From positions 124,001-188,000 of the forward strand of contig NZ_CP046566.1 in the NCBI RefSeq assembly GCF_009740285.1: a stretch of 64,000 nucleotides of DNA, read 5' to 3'. Below are positions 1-8,912 of this stretch, piece after piece; position 1 is the first letter of the stretch; every line of letters starts with the position of its first letter. The position numbers were made by a program, and so were the translations under genes. The notes under the pieces were generated by a model. That model worked only from the letters and a program-made list of their open reading frames with translations. It was not told where the DNA came from and did no database searches. This DNA is from Phnomibacter ginsenosidimutans (GTDB lineage Bacteria > Bacteroidota > Bacteroidia > Chitinophagales > Chitinophagaceae).

Positions 1-302
1 TGCACACTGAAGTATAAGGCATAGTTGTTGGCAGGCATGCCGTCGGGCAAAAGAATATCAGCAGCTGCCACACCTGCCAGCATGGGGTAGCGCATTTTCC
101 AAACTGCTTTGTGGTCTACATCTTCCATCCACACATTGAGGGTGGCATTGTACTTGCTGGTAACCCATGGTGCATAGCGGGCTTCAAAAAGAATGCTGTC
201 GCCCGGCATAAATACAGCCTTGTTAAGGGTTACTTCCAGTTGCGCCTGGGCCGTAGCCACAGCGCCGATGCACATACTCAATAAAAGCAGTAAGGTTTTC
301 AT
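1..302 (-). CDS. Secreted protein of unknown function, 3' end outside window
   Basis: Reading leftwards from an ATG at 302, the frame stays open to the window edge (about 100 residues visible). The N-terminus is a clear signal peptide: two basic/polar residues, a Leu-rich core and an AQAQ-like cleavage region. After it comes beta-rich sequence with the phrase MPGDSILFEARYAP, which resembles the first beta-sandwich (macroglobulin MG2-like) domain of large Bacteroidota surface proteins. That family link is inference from a short stretch. It is divergent from the phosphoesterase gene at 480, with about 180 bp of shared upstream DNA in which I see no convincing promoter. Confidence 0.6.
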   Translation of the reverse strand, partial: MKTLLLLLSMCIGAVATAQAQLEVTLNKAVFMPGDSILFEARYAPWVTSKYNATLNVWMEDVDHKAVWKMRYPMLAGVAAADILLPDGMPANNYALYFSV

Positions 303-479
303 ACCCGGGATTTGTATAAAACTATACCGCATTGTTCCAAACCCCATGACCGCTTGTCTAAAATATTGTTATAGCCTGTTTTTTGTTCATGTTTTCTTAA
401 TGATGAGATGCTGATTTCGTAACAGTTCGGTAACCTGCGGATAACAAGCCTGTACAACATTTGATAAACGCCGGTAGCC

Positions 480-1331
480 ATGCAAAAACGTTCGTTAGAT
501 GTTGTTGTAATCAGCGATGTACACCTGGGCACATACGGATGTCACGCAGTGGAATTGCTGCATTATCTCCGCAGCATTCAGCCACGGCTGCTTATTCTCA
601 ACGGTGATATTATTGACATCTGGAATTTCAGCAAACGTTATTTTCCTGCTGCACACCTCGAAGTAATTAGTGAAATATGCCGGTTGGCCAGCAGCGGTAC
701 CCGTGTGGTGTACATCACCGGCAATCACGATGAATTGCTGCGCAAATACAGCGATCTCAGCCTCGGCAATTTTCAAATCACCGACAAGCTGGTGATGGAA
801 ATAAACGGCCAGATGTGCTGGATTTTTCATGGGGATGTGTTTGATGCCAGCACCAAGGGTAGTGCTAAAATATTAGCCAAGCTGGGCGGCAAAGGCTACG
901 ACCTGCTTATCCTCATCAACAGTTTTATCAACTGGACGCTCAAACTTTTTGGCAGAGAAAAAATGAGCTTCAGCAAAAAAGTAAAAGCCGGTGTAAAGAA
1001 GGCGGTGGCCTGGATAGACAACTTTGAACAAACCGCTGCAGAACTTGCCATCGAAAAGAAATATGACTATGTGATTTGTGGTCACATACACCAGCCACAA
1101 CAACGCACCATTACTACGGGCAAAGGCTCGGTGCAATACCTCAACAGTGGCGATTGGGTAGAAAACCTGACAGCGCTGGAATACTACAACAACGATTGGC
1201 ATTTGTACCAGTATGATGAAAGGACGCCACTTGCTCCCACATTCATCAGCAAAGAAAAACCCCGCCTCAATGTCATGAGTGAAGAAGTGATGCTGTACAT
1301 CCACTCACTGGTGCTCGACTATACAACCTGA
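480..1331 (+). CDS. Calcineurin-like phosphoesterase, UDP-2,3-diacylglucosamine diphosphatase family
   Basis: A 283-residue binuclear-metal phosphoesterase. The family's ligand motifs appear in order: SDVHLG (residues 12-17), NGDIID (41-46), GNHD (81-84), HGD (117-119) and GHIHQP (201-206). The closest named family is LpxH-like UDP-2,3-diacylglucosamine diphosphatase, the lipid A precursor step. Many Bacteroidota proteins with this architecture are annotated that way without biochemical proof, so the substrate is inference. The glycosyltransferase gene starts 5 bp after the stop, so the two are probably one transcript, which would fit a role in envelope lipid or glycan metabolism. No signal peptide is present and the protein should be cytoplasmic. 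Confidence 0.85.
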   Translation: MQKRSLDVVVISDVHLGTYGCHAVELLHYLRSIQPRLLILNGDIIDIWNFSKRYFPAAHLEVISEICRLASSGTRVVYITGNHDELLRKYSDLSLGNFQITDKLVMEINGQMCWIFHGDVFDASTKGSAKILAKLGGKGYDLLILINSFINWTLKLFGREKMSFSKKVKAGVKKAVAWIDNFEQTAAELAIEKKYDYVICGHIHQPQQRTITTGKGSVQYLNSGDWVENLTALEYYNNDWHLYQYDERTPLAPTFISKEKPRLNVMSEEVMLYIHSLVLDYTT

Positions 1332-1336
1332 TACAA

Positions 1337-2349
1337 ATGAAAATATTTTATGCCGTACAAGCCACGGGCAACGGCCACATTAGCCGGGCCACACAATTGC
1401 TGCCTTATCTGCAACAACATGGTGAGGTAGATGTGTTTTTGAGTGGCGCCAATGCAACGCTTCCGGCACAACTGCCTGTGCGATACAGCAGCAAAGGCAT
1501 GAGTTTGTTTTACAGTGCCTGTGGTGGTTTGAATTATAAAAAAATGTGGCGGGAAAACAGTTTGTTCAGGGCTACCCGCGAAGCCAAAGACCTACCGTTG
1601 GAGCAGTACGATGTCATCCTGAACGACTTTGATTTCATCACTGCCAGGGCATGCAAAATCAAAGGCTTGCCTTCGGTGCAATTTGGACATCAGGCCAGTT
1701 TTATGAGTGCACAAACGCCACGCCCTGCGCAGCGCAGCCTCATGGGCGAACTCATTTTAAAACAGTACGCACCGGCTACCCATTATGTGGGCTTGCATTT
1801 TCAGCAATACGATTCTTTTATTCTGCCGCCTGTTATCAAACAAGAATTTTTACAGGCTGAACCGTTGGATAACGGGCATGTAACCGTGTACTTGCCGGCC
1901 TACGAGCAGCATTGTTTAGAAGAACATTTTCGCCACCATCCGGGTGTACATTTTCATTGGTTTCTGAAAGGCATTCAGCAGATTGAACGTGTCGGCAACA
2001 TCACTTTTTTCCGGTGGATCAACTGCTGTTCAACAAGAGTTTGATTCATTGCCACGGGCTCATTACCGGTGGTGGTTTTGAAACACCAGCAGAAGCTTTG
2101 TATCTCGGCAAACGTTTGCTCAGCATTCCCATTCGTGGGCAGTATGAGCAACGCTGTAATGCAGCAGCACTGCAGCAAATGGGTGTACAAGTGTTGGACG
2201 ATGCTGACACGCCACATTTTCATCAGGACATAGCCAACTGGTTGCAACAATCACAGCCTGTGATTGCGCAGCAAGCCAATAACATAGCACAGACAGTGGA
2301 GCATGTATTGGCGCTGGCACTACAGCAGCAACCCATGATGGTAGCTTAG
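1337..2349 (+). CDS. MurG-like glycosyltransferase, reading frame broken near 2005-2011
   Basis: Two overlapping frames together encode one glycosyltransferase-like protein of about 337 residues. The first part (1337 onward) begins KIFYAVQATGNGHISRA, the nucleotide-sugar transferase start typical of MurG-like proteins. The C-terminal part carries the donor-binding phrase ITGGGFETPAEALYLGK and later GQYEQRCNAAAL. The first frame runs into an unrelated 12-residue tail and stops at 2044. The second frame can be followed back through TFFPVDQLLFNK to the same spot. The break coincides with a run of six T at 2005-2010, and a GATC lies at 2017-2020. One missing T would restore the protein. A genuine null allele, or -1 slippage on T TTT TTC, cannot be excluded. 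Substrate unknown; it probably shares a transcript with the preceding phosphoesterase gene. Confidence 0.75.
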
Positions 2350-2438
2350 CAAATTGCAAATGTGATAATTAGCAAATGTGCTAATGCTACTTACTCGAAG
2401 CACTTTGTTTTATGCTACGCTTTTTGCGCAGTAAAACA

Positions 2439-3320
2439 TTACAACGTGAGTAGCAGCACCTGCCAGGCTTTGTCTACCAAGCCTTGCTGCAGCAATTGTG
2501 CCGCATAGCGATGACACTCTTTTTCCATCTCCTCCGGATTGCTGGCATAATACTGCACAATGTTTTTGCAGGTATCATCGGTAAAAGCCGGATCGGCTTC
2601 GGGTAGTTGCTGCACATTGGCCAGCATGCCCAAGTGGTTGCCGGTAAGTATGTTGCTGCTGCGGATGCTCTCAGGTAGTTGATCGATGCCAATGCCCAAA
2701 GCGGTGTTGGGCTTGGGTACAGCAAACACGGCATCGCCACTGGCACGGCAGTAATAATCGCCACCCATGCGGGCCACCAAATCTATTTTATGCGGGTCTA
2801 TTTGTTGTTGTTCATTCAGCACGGCATCGTTGATGTGCATCACCAGTATTTCGCAGATGATGAGGTTGCCGGCACCACCTTCGCTGCCGGTCTCAATCAC
2901 TTGCTTTACCCGGCATTCCATTTGCACCGGGCTTTCTGCTACCCGTGGTGGTTTCACTTTTTCCGAGGGCAGTTTGGTAAAACCTGCTTTTACAAATTCA
3001 TCTACACCCTTTGGATACTCGCAACTGCTCAGGCTCATTTGCTGCACCATGTTGTAGTTCACCACATTAATCACTACCTCGTTTGTTTCAAGCACATTTT
3101 CCAAGGTGTTTTTATTGGTATTGTTGCGCAGTCTGCGGGTAGCACCAAAAATTAACGTAGCCGGATTGCTGCCAAACATATTGAAGAAACTATACGGGCT
3201 AAGGTTCACGTTACCGTCCTTGTCTACCGTGCTGGCAAAACAAATAGGGCGTGGCGATACAGCACCCACCATGTATTGATGCAATTGCATTACTGGAACT
3301 TCACCGGGTATAATTTTCAT
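2439..3320 (-). CDS. Flavin reductase-like domain protein (FMN-binding split barrel)
   Basis: A 293-residue protein whose N-terminal two thirds match the flavin reductase-like/FMN-binding split-barrel family. Recognisable segments are GAVSPRPICFAST near residue 18, NLSPYSFFNMFG near 38, and the VINVVN and CEYPKGVDEF stretches further on. Family members bind FMN and reduce flavin or serve as partners of monooxygenases; the substrate here is unknown. About 90 C-terminal residues after the barrel are helical and not diagnostic. It is the last gene of a leftward group with the amidohydrolase and HD/PycTM-like genes and converges on the glycosyltransferase gene, with a short AT-rich gap (2350-2438) holding repeats of the gcaaatgtg type. 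Confidence 0.85.
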   Translation of the reverse strand: MKIIPGEVPVMQLHQYMVGAVSPRPICFASTVDKDGNVNLSPYSFFNMFGSNPATLIFGATRRLRNNTNKNTLENVLETNEVVINVVNYNMVQQMSLSSCEYPKGVDEFVKAGFTKLPSEKVKPPRVAESPVQMECRVKQVIETGSEGGAGNLIICEILVMHINDAVLNEQQQIDPHKIDLVARMGGDYYCRASGDAVFAVPKPNTALGIGIDQLPESIRSSNILTGNHLGMLANVQQLPEADPAFTDDTCKNIVQYYASNPEEMEKECHRYAAQLLQQGLVDKAWQVLLLTL

Positions 3321-3374
3321 AGCAGTGATTTAAAAAGATAACATTGTTGCGATAGCAAAAGAACGGCGCAAATA

Positions 3375-4544
3375 TCAGCACAAACGCTGTATGCTGCTGT
3401 GACTGATGTCGCCATTGGCACCCACATTTTCCAACAACAGCAAGCCGGGTTTCATGCCGGGTTTCAGCTGGCCGTACTGCTGCTGAATGCCCAGCGCAGC
3501 AGCACCATTGTACGTTGCCCATTGCAACAGTTGCGCCAGTTGGAGCTGCGGAAACGCCGCTTGCAGCGTTTGCATTTCGGCCAGTATGCTCAGGCTGTGG
3601 TTGCTGGCCAGGCTATCGGTGCCGAGGCAAATGCGGGTATCTTTTTCTATAAACAACGGCACATTGGGCAGCGGGTTGCCAATGTATTGATTGGCCCTTG
3701 GGCAAAAGCACCAATACACAGCTTGTTGCCGTTGTTGCATGAGTGCAATATCATCGGCGGTGCTGTGGCAATTATGTACCAGCAACAGGTTGCCCTGCTG
3801 CGGCAACCAATCGGCTACATGCTGCAAACTGCTGTTGCCTTTTGGTGTAAAAAAATCAATGTTGACGCCAATGGCTTCATACAAACGCAAGAGATCTCCA
3901 TTGCCTTGGGTGAGCAACATTTCTTCCGCCACACTTTCCTGATTGTGCATGCTCACCACCGTTTGTGTTTGTTGTGCAATCAACTCGTACAACTTGCCCG
4001 ATACAGAATAGGGTGCATGTGGTACCACACTCATTTGCGCAGCGGACTGGTGTTGCTGCAGTGCCTGCATCACGGCGATGCCTTGCTCAAAACGTTGCAA
4101 TGCCGCCGCCGGCACAAAGCCAGATATTTCTACCAGGCTGTGCCAATAGATAGAACTGTGTTGTTTGATGGCGGCACTGTTGGCGGTATTACAAATGTCG
4201 CCCACGGCCACGATGCCATGCCCCAGCATTTGCTCGGCCGCATTGTGCATGGCGTATTGTATGAGCTCTGCATCGGCTTGCCGGTTAAACATGACCTGCA
4301 GCAAAAAATCGACCATGCCGGTATGCGCCGGTATGCGCCCCAGCATGTGGCTGAGTTCGAGGTGGCAATGCGCATTTACAAAACCGGGACAAAGCAAACC
4401 GTTGAACTGTTGTACCTCGCTGCCGGCCTGCTCCAGCGGCACTACGTCAATAATGGTGCCTTGTGCATTGGCAATAACGGCGTGTTGGGTAAGCACGGCT
4501 TCACCGGTAAAAACGACATCGGCAGTAAAACGCTGGTATTGCAT
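3375..4544 (-). CDS. Amidohydrolase family protein (metal-dependent deaminase/chlorohydrolase type)
   Basis: A 389-residue TIM-barrel metal hydrolase. It shows the metal-binding HCHLE (about 59-63), then conserved histidine segments PHAPYS, MHNQES and VHNCHS, and the late aspartate motif GTDSLASN. This order is typical of the cytosine deaminase/atrazine chlorohydrolase/SAH deaminase group. The reaction is probably deamination of a nucleobase-like or other cyclic compound, but the substrate cannot be read from sequence. I chose the ATG at 4544 (MQYQRF) because the 20 codons upstream look non-coding for this family. The flavin reductase gene follows 54 bp downstream on the same strand. Confidence 0.8.
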   Translation of the reverse strand: MQYQRFTADVVFTGEAVLTQHAVIANAQGTIIDVVPLEQAGSEVQQFNGLLCPGFVNAHCHLELSHMLGRIPAHTGMVDFLLQVMFNRQADAELIQYAMHNAAEQMLGHGIVAVGDICNTANSAAIKQHSSIYWHSLVEISGFVPAAALQRFEQGIAVMQALQQHQSAAQMSVVPHAPYSVSGKLYELIAQQTQTVVSMHNQESVAEEMLLTQGNGDLLRLYEAIGVNIDFFTPKGNSSLQHVADWLPQQGNLLLVHNCHSTADDIALMQQRQQAVYWCFCPRANQYIGNPLPNVPLFIEKDTRICLGTDSLASNHSLSILAEMQTLQAAFPQLQLAQLLQWATYNGAAALGIQQQYGQLKPGMKPGLLLLENVGANGDISHSSIQRLC

Positions 4545-4671
4545 GCAGCTGGTTTTGGGCAAATGAATGAGGCACAAAAAAACGACAGCCGAAGGTATGG
4601 GCAACAGATAGTTCTGCAGATGGTTGTTGATGATTGGAACCTGTCAACCATTTTACTCATCAACTTCAACC

Positions 4672-5880
4672 CTACTTAAAATACAACAACGCTACACCAA
4701 ACAGAATCACTGATACCACAAAGCCAAACAGAAACACATAATACGCCGCATTGAGGTAGCGGTAAGTTTTCTTGAGGGCATGGCCCATGTCGTGGTTCAT
4801 GTCCATCATGTAGGTGTACACTGCTTCGGGGTTGGCAATCATCTTGAACATTTCAGCGTGGTATTCTTCACGGGTCATGCGGGTATAGTTGCCAAAATAC
4901 AAGAGGTCGGTTTTGGGTTCGTTGTGCATGTCCCAATAAGGTTTGCGGCCACGCCGCGGAATGGTAGCCAGCAATGCCAGCACAATGGTGCTGAGGTTGC
5001 ACACCGTCATTACTATCACCGGAATGCGCAGATACGGAAACTCATCGATTCGGGCTGCCACTGTGGTAAACAGCACCGACACAATGATGGTGTTGATGGA
5101 GATAAGAATGTTGGCCTTGGTATCGGCACGGCCGGTTAAATCGAAGTTGGTACGAATGAGCAAGCGAAACATGGTTTCTACCCCACGGCTTACATTGGCA
5201 TAGGGCTGTTGTTGTTGCTCTTCTTCTTTTTTCAGGTTTTTTTTACCCAGCGATTTGTGCAACTGCTCCAGGTGAAAGCGTTTGACCGGCTCCAGTGTTT
5301 GCTGTGCAAAAGGCGTATGGTACTGATGTTTTTCCAGCATGCCCAGCTGCAGCATTTTCCACTCTCGGCTGCTGATGCTGCGGTGTTGCAACCATTCCAT
5401 TTCTTGCTGCAGCAGTTTGCTTTTGATATCCCAATCGGCGCTGCCATAGTCGAAGTGAATAGCATCGTGCAGCAACAGTTGAGCTTCAGTTGGCTGTGCG
5501 GGCAAATCGTAAGCGGCCAGAATGCATTGCGTTATTTGTTGGGTAGTGGCTTCGGGTACTTGCTGTTGGTGCAACCATTCTTTGGCCAGCATGGCCCCAA
5601 ACGATTCGGGGTGTTCTGTTTGCCGTTGCAAAAAACCGAGGGCATGAAACCACGCCGCCAGCTCTGCTATCAACATTGTTTCGTACGGTGTATGATTGGC
5701 TGCCGCAATGAGGCGGATACGCTCCACCGTTTGGGTAAGGTACCCGTGGTGGTGATAGCATAAATCTGCAGTTTGTTGCTGTTGATACAACTGCTGAATG
5801 TGTGCCGCAGTAGCCTGCCTCAGGGCTTCCAACTCCATACACAAATGATTGATTGGCCCCGAAATTAAGTTGAATGCCAA
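4672..5880 (-). CDS. HD-like domain fused to PycTM-like (Pycsar effector) membrane domain
   Basis: A 402-residue two-part protein. Residues about 20-215 resemble an HD phosphohydrolase, but the position expected to be the HD dyad reads FHALG (H79-A80), so the catalytic Asp appears lost. Residues about 236-402 match the PycTM/DUF5706 effector fold: the phrase DTKANILISIN, then three predicted membrane segments (about 257-276, 288-308 and 380-400). PycTM proteins are the membrane-disrupting effectors of cyclic-pyrimidine (Pycsar) anti-phage systems. No nucleotide cyclase lies nearby, so a defence role is inference only. An internal ATG at 5838 (MELEALRQ) is an alternative start. It heads a leftward group with the amidohydrolase gene. 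Confidence 0.8.
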   Translation of the reverse strand: MAFNLISGPINHLCMELEALRQATAAHIQQLYQQQQTADLCYHHHGYLTQTVERIRLIAAANHTPYETMLIAELAAWFHALGFLQRQTEHPESFGAMLAKEWLHQQQVPEATTQQITQCILAAYDLPAQPTEAQLLLHDAIHFDYGSADWDIKSKLLQQEMEWLQHRSISSREWKMLQLGMLEKHQYHTPFAQQTLEPVKRFHLEQLHKSLGKKNLKKEEEQQQQPYANVSRGVETMFRLLIRTNFDLTGRADTKANILISINTIIVSVLFTTVAARIDEFPYLRIPVIVMTVCNLSTIVLALLATIPRRGRKPYWDMHNEPKTDLLYFGNYTRMTREEYHAEMFKMIANPEAVYTYMMDMNHDMGHALKKTYRYLNAAYYVFLFGFVVSVILFGVALLYFK

Positions 5881-5928
5881 CGGGCAACTATGCCATTCGT
5901 CAGGTTCTGAACTTTGATAAAGATTTCT

Positions 5929-6636
5929 TTACAAATCGCCGAGCTGCGGCCGTATCACCAGGTCTTCTAAACAAGCCTGCGGACTCAGTTGCGACGCTGT
6001 TACCACCAGCTTTGCAATATCGTTGGCTTCCATAATGCGGTCGGGCGACACACCGCTGCCCGCCCAGCTATCCGTCCATACGGCGCCGGGCATAATGTTG
6101 GTGACTTTAATACCGAAAGGCTTCATTTCTTCCCGCAGGTTTTGACCAAAACCCAGCAGGGCAAACTTGCTGATGCTGTAGCTGCCACCATTGCTGTACG
6201 CCTGCAATGAAGCAATGGAACACATGTTGAAAATGTGGCCGCTTTTGCGGTCCATCATACCGGGCAAAAGAGCACGGGTAAGATGATAAGCTGATAGCAG
6301 ATTTACCTGCAACATTTCTTCGAGTGTGCCGGCGGGTTCGTTGTGAATACTGCCGGGCAAAAAATAGCCCGCATTGTTCACCAACACATCGGGGATGCCT
6401 ACATGTGCCGGCAACCAATCGCCCAAGGCTTGCACCGCTTGTGCATCGGCCAGGTTGCAGGCATAGTGTACAATGGTTTGTGCAGGATAGCGGCTGCGCA
6501 AGGTATCAGCCGCATTGGCCAAGGGCTCCGCTTGTTTGGATACAAGCACCAGCAGGTTCGGTTCGCTGGCGGCAGCAAATTGTTCGGCGATGGCGAAACC
6601 AATGCCGCGGCTGGCACCGGTGATGAGGATAATCAT
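5929..6636 (-). CDS. SDR family NAD(P)-dependent oxidoreductase
   Basis: A 235-residue classical short-chain dehydrogenase. It has the dinucleotide-binding TGASRGIG at the N-terminus, NNAGYF in the middle, a catalytic Ser region (NMCSIASLQAY), and the active-site Tyr-x3-Lys as YSISK. It is expected to oxidise or reduce a hydroxyl/ketone on an unknown small molecule in the cytoplasm. The ATG at 6636 (MIILITGAS) is preferred; the frame stays open 14 codons further but that sequence is not family-like. It is divergent from the small unknown gene at 6717, and 48 bp separate it from the HD/PycTM-like gene downstream. Confidence 0.9.
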   Translation of the reverse strand: MIILITGASRGIGFAIAEQFAAASEPNLLVLVSKQAEPLANAADTLRSRYPAQTIVHYACNLADAQAVQALGDWLPAHVGIPDVLVNNAGYFLPGSIHNEPAGTLEEMLQVNLLSAYHLTRALLPGMMDRKSGHIFNMCSIASLQAYSNGGSYSISKFALLGFGQNLREEMKPFGIKVTNIMPGAVWTDSWAGSGVSPDRIMEANDIAKLVVTASQLSPQACLEDLVIRPQLGDL

Positions 6637-6716
6637 GCGAAATGAAACAGTTTGATGGAAGCAATGTAGCTTGCGCAAATATCGGTGTTAGCCTGCATCA
6701 GAAAACAATCTTCAAT

Positions 6717-7334
6717 ATGCCTTTAGATATAAACCACATTCAACCACAACATGGAACTATGCATGCATGTCTATGGGAGAATAAGCATACAGGATTGCCA
6801 CTGTCTCTTTTTTATACTTTAGAAATTCCACTTCAGCCATTTGACACAGGACATGAATATGTTGATCAACCAGCATCAACATCACTCATGATTGAATGGA
6901 TAAATTTTTCACCACTTGGTAGTACAAAAAATATATCTAACTGGAAGTATTTACTCGGCAATGAATATGTGATTTCATATGAAACACAAACTGGTGAAGG
7001 ATCAATTTATTTAGGAACAGAACACTGCCCGTTTAATTCATCTATTCGCTTTTTTTCTCTCGAAAAAAACACCTTTGAATTAGAATTGACATTGGCTGTT
7101 GATTTCAATATTGAAACAAAAAATATGCCTGACAATGACTTGTTCAAATTGAAAACGAAGGTTGACTATAATGGACTTTTATTATATAACAACAGCGTTC
7201 TTCCCTCTTTGAAAATAACAAACGAACCAATCAACGTTATTGCAGGTTTTATAGATGCGTCTGTGTATGAAACATCATTGGTTCCATATGATAACGGATA
7301 TGTTCAATTGCAACAACTCAGACCAAAACCATAA
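6717..7334 (+). CDS. Conserved-looking protein of unknown function, AT-rich
   Basis: A 205-residue soluble protein with no motif I recognise and no signal peptide. It is rich in beta-prone and aromatic residues (for example ISNWKYLLGNEYVISYETQ), which would suit a small all-beta fold. Base composition is visibly more AT-rich than the flanking genes, with TTATTATAT-type codons, hinting at acquisition from elsewhere. The start was placed at the ATG at 6717 (MPLDINH); the 25 upstream in-frame codons lie in the promoter region of the divergent SDR gene. It stands alone between the SDR gene and the phosphatase gene. Confidence 0.55.
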   Translation: MPLDINHIQPQHGTMHACLWENKHTGLPLSLFYTLEIPLQPFDTGHEYVDQPASTSLMIEWINFSPLGSTKNISNWKYLLGNEYVISYETQTGEGSIYLGTEHCPFNSSIRFFSLEKNTFELELTLAVDFNIETKNMPDNDLFKLKTKVDYNGLLLYNNSVLPSLKITNEPINVIAGFIDASVYETSLVPYDNGYVQLQQLRPKP

Positions 7335-7461
7335 CTAAATTTTCTTGCCCAAAGGGGGAGGATGTTATTGAATGCTCATCCTTTACTAATCATTTATAAA
7401 ACCAGACAACAAAGCATACAATACAACTTTAGATAAGCAAAGCCCTCTACCAAATTCTCTT

Positions 7462-8157
7462 ATGAAATATCAGCACCTGTTTTTCGACCTCGATCATACC
7501 CTGTGGGATTTTGAAGCCAACAGCCACGACACGCTGCACGAAGTGTATCACCACAACCGCCTGCACGAAACACTCACCCCCGATTTCAATGCTTTTTTTG
7601 AACGCTACTCCTACCACAACAAACGCCTGTGGGATCGCTATCATCATGGCTTCATTAAGCAAGAAGAACTGCGTTGGAAACGCATGTGGCATGCCTTGTT
7701 GGAGTTTAAACTGGGCGATGAAAAACTCTCCAAACTCATGAGCCAGCAGTACCTGGAAATACTGCCTACCAAAACCAAACTCTTTCCGTACACCATCGAA
7801 ATCATTGAGTATCTGAAAGGAAAAGGCTATCAGCTGCACCTCATCACCAACGGATTTGAAGAAGTGCAGTTGGGCAAATTGCGCAACAGCCAGATTGAAC
7901 ATTTTTTCGGCGAAGTGATTACGAGTGAAAGAGCCATGTCGCTAAAACCGCACAAAGAAATTTTTGACTATGCCCTGCAGCAAACCGGTGCTGCCACGCA
8001 CAACAGCATTATGATTGGCGACAATCTCGATGCCGATATCAAAGGCGCCATGGATGCCGGATTGGATACCATTTTTGTCAACCACATTCATGAAAAAACC
8101 GACCTGCAACCCACCTATATCATTCATCATTTGAAAGAGTTGGAGGATATTTTATAA
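7462..8157 (+). CDS. yjjG: YjjG-family HAD phosphatase (noncanonical nucleotidase)
   Basis: A 231-residue haloacid-dehalogenase phosphatase. Motif I is FFDLDHTLWDF (residues about 7-17), motif II is LITNGFEE, the motif III lysine lies in SLKPHKEIF, and motif IV is MIGDNLDADIKGA. The DHTLWDFEANS signature and LITNGFEEVQ place it in the YjjG subfamily, which dephosphorylates noncanonical pyrimidine and other nucleoside monophosphates. Length is normal for the family. It is monocistronic, followed by a long repeat-rich gap. Confidence 0.9.
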   Translation: MKYQHLFFDLDHTLWDFEANSHDTLHEVYHHNRLHETLTPDFNAFFERYSYHNKRLWDRYHHGFIKQEELRWKRMWHALLEFKLGDEKLSKLMSQQYLEILPTKTKLFPYTIEIIEYLKGKGYQLHLITNGFEEVQLGKLRNSQIEHFFGEVITSERAMSLKPHKEIFDYALQQTGAATHNSIMIGDNLDADIKGAMDAGLDTIFVNHIHEKTDLQPTYIIHHLKELEDIL

Positions 8158-8244
8158 GTGGTGCAACAGCTGCTTTATGTACAATTGTATGCCACCCCTC
8201 CGGAGTAAGTCAAGCTGTTGGTTTTGGATGCTGCTATAATCATT

Positions 8245-8411
8245 TCACCCCTTCGGGGTTTTGTGCTTTTGATTTTTAATTCTTACAAGCTTCACCCCTT
8301 AATTGTTTTGATAACCAGAAGACATAAACAATGCAGAACACCCAATCCCGAAGGGATGGCATTATTATAGCGCAGTTACATGTAACGATTGGTTGAACCC
8401 CGAAGGGGTGA
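8245..8411. repeat. Inverted repeat pair bounding a 167-bp MITE-like element
   Basis: TCACCCCTTCGGGGTT at 8245-8260 is matched exactly in reverse complement at 8396-8411. The flanks also pair in part: gctataat on the left against attatagc on the right. The intervening sequence encodes nothing. The arms are themselves short hairpins. Confidence 0.75.
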
Positions 8412-8497
8412 CAGATGACCTCCCAATACCAATCGATATAGCTATTTCATCTATTGTAAACCGTTAAAACGGTTTAAGCTGTTGATGGTTTGCTGCT

Positions 8498-8521
8498 AGC
8501 CCACGGTTTAAACCGTGGGCT
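8498..8521. repeat. 24-bp perfect palindrome
   Basis: The half-site AGCCCACGGTTT is followed immediately by its exact reverse complement. A perfect 24-bp palindrome in non-coding DNA could be a dispersed repeat or a cruciform-forming element. It is not followed by a T run, so a simple terminator role is unlikely. Confidence 0.8.
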
Positions 8522-8912
8522 ATGAAATGGCAATGACGACGACCAATGGTTTAAACATTTTCACTACTTCGGGTTTGTGCAATAGGCAAGTATATCAAAT
8601 CGATATAGATACAGCAAGCCCACCTTGGGCAATAAGATGGCATTGATGACTGAAAATCGGTATCAATCTTTCTTTCTCAGCGCATTAACATTAAAAGCTG
8701 CATCTTCGCCGCGGATTAGCAAAAGCTAACTCCTGTTGTTAAGGTGTAGCCTGGCAGCGTTTTTGGCAAATTTTCATTCACCACTTCTCCAGTGGATGTG
8801 CCATCCAAACAGCTCCCATTTCATCATTGGCAACGCCGATTATCTCACATTATTTAAACAAGAAACGACAAGTGAAACATGCTTTGTGCATGCTCCACCT
8901 GCCTACCTGGTT

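Larger units (their letters stand above)
8158..8912. other. Gene-free gap of about 750 bp filled with palindromic repeats
   Basis: No coding region is credible here. The gap holds an inverted pair of a 16-bp repeat, a smaller ATCCCGAAGGGAT palindrome between them (about 8346), an AAACCGTT/AACGGTTT hairpin near 8458-8475, a 24-bp perfect palindrome, and a further half-copy (tggtttaaac) near 8545. The last 200 bp contain the helicase upstream region, where no clear promoter was identified. Confidence 0.7.

Noticed and set aside
2005-2011. Established programmed -1 frameshift
   Set aside because: The heptamer fits, but no downstream pseudoknot was recognised and other homopolymer/GATC indels in the window favour an assembly error. 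Kept as a question only.
3399-4679. 426-codon open frame opposite the amidohydrolase
   Set aside because: The amidohydrolase frame has all metal-binding motifs; the opposite frame has none.
4672-5880. Complete Pycsar defence operon
   Set aside because: Only the effector-like protein is present. Neighbours are metabolic genes and no nucleotide cyclase was found.
8245-8521. Possible CRISPR array
   Set aside because: Units are of different sequence, irregularly spaced and mostly inverted rather than regularly direct; no cas gene in the window.
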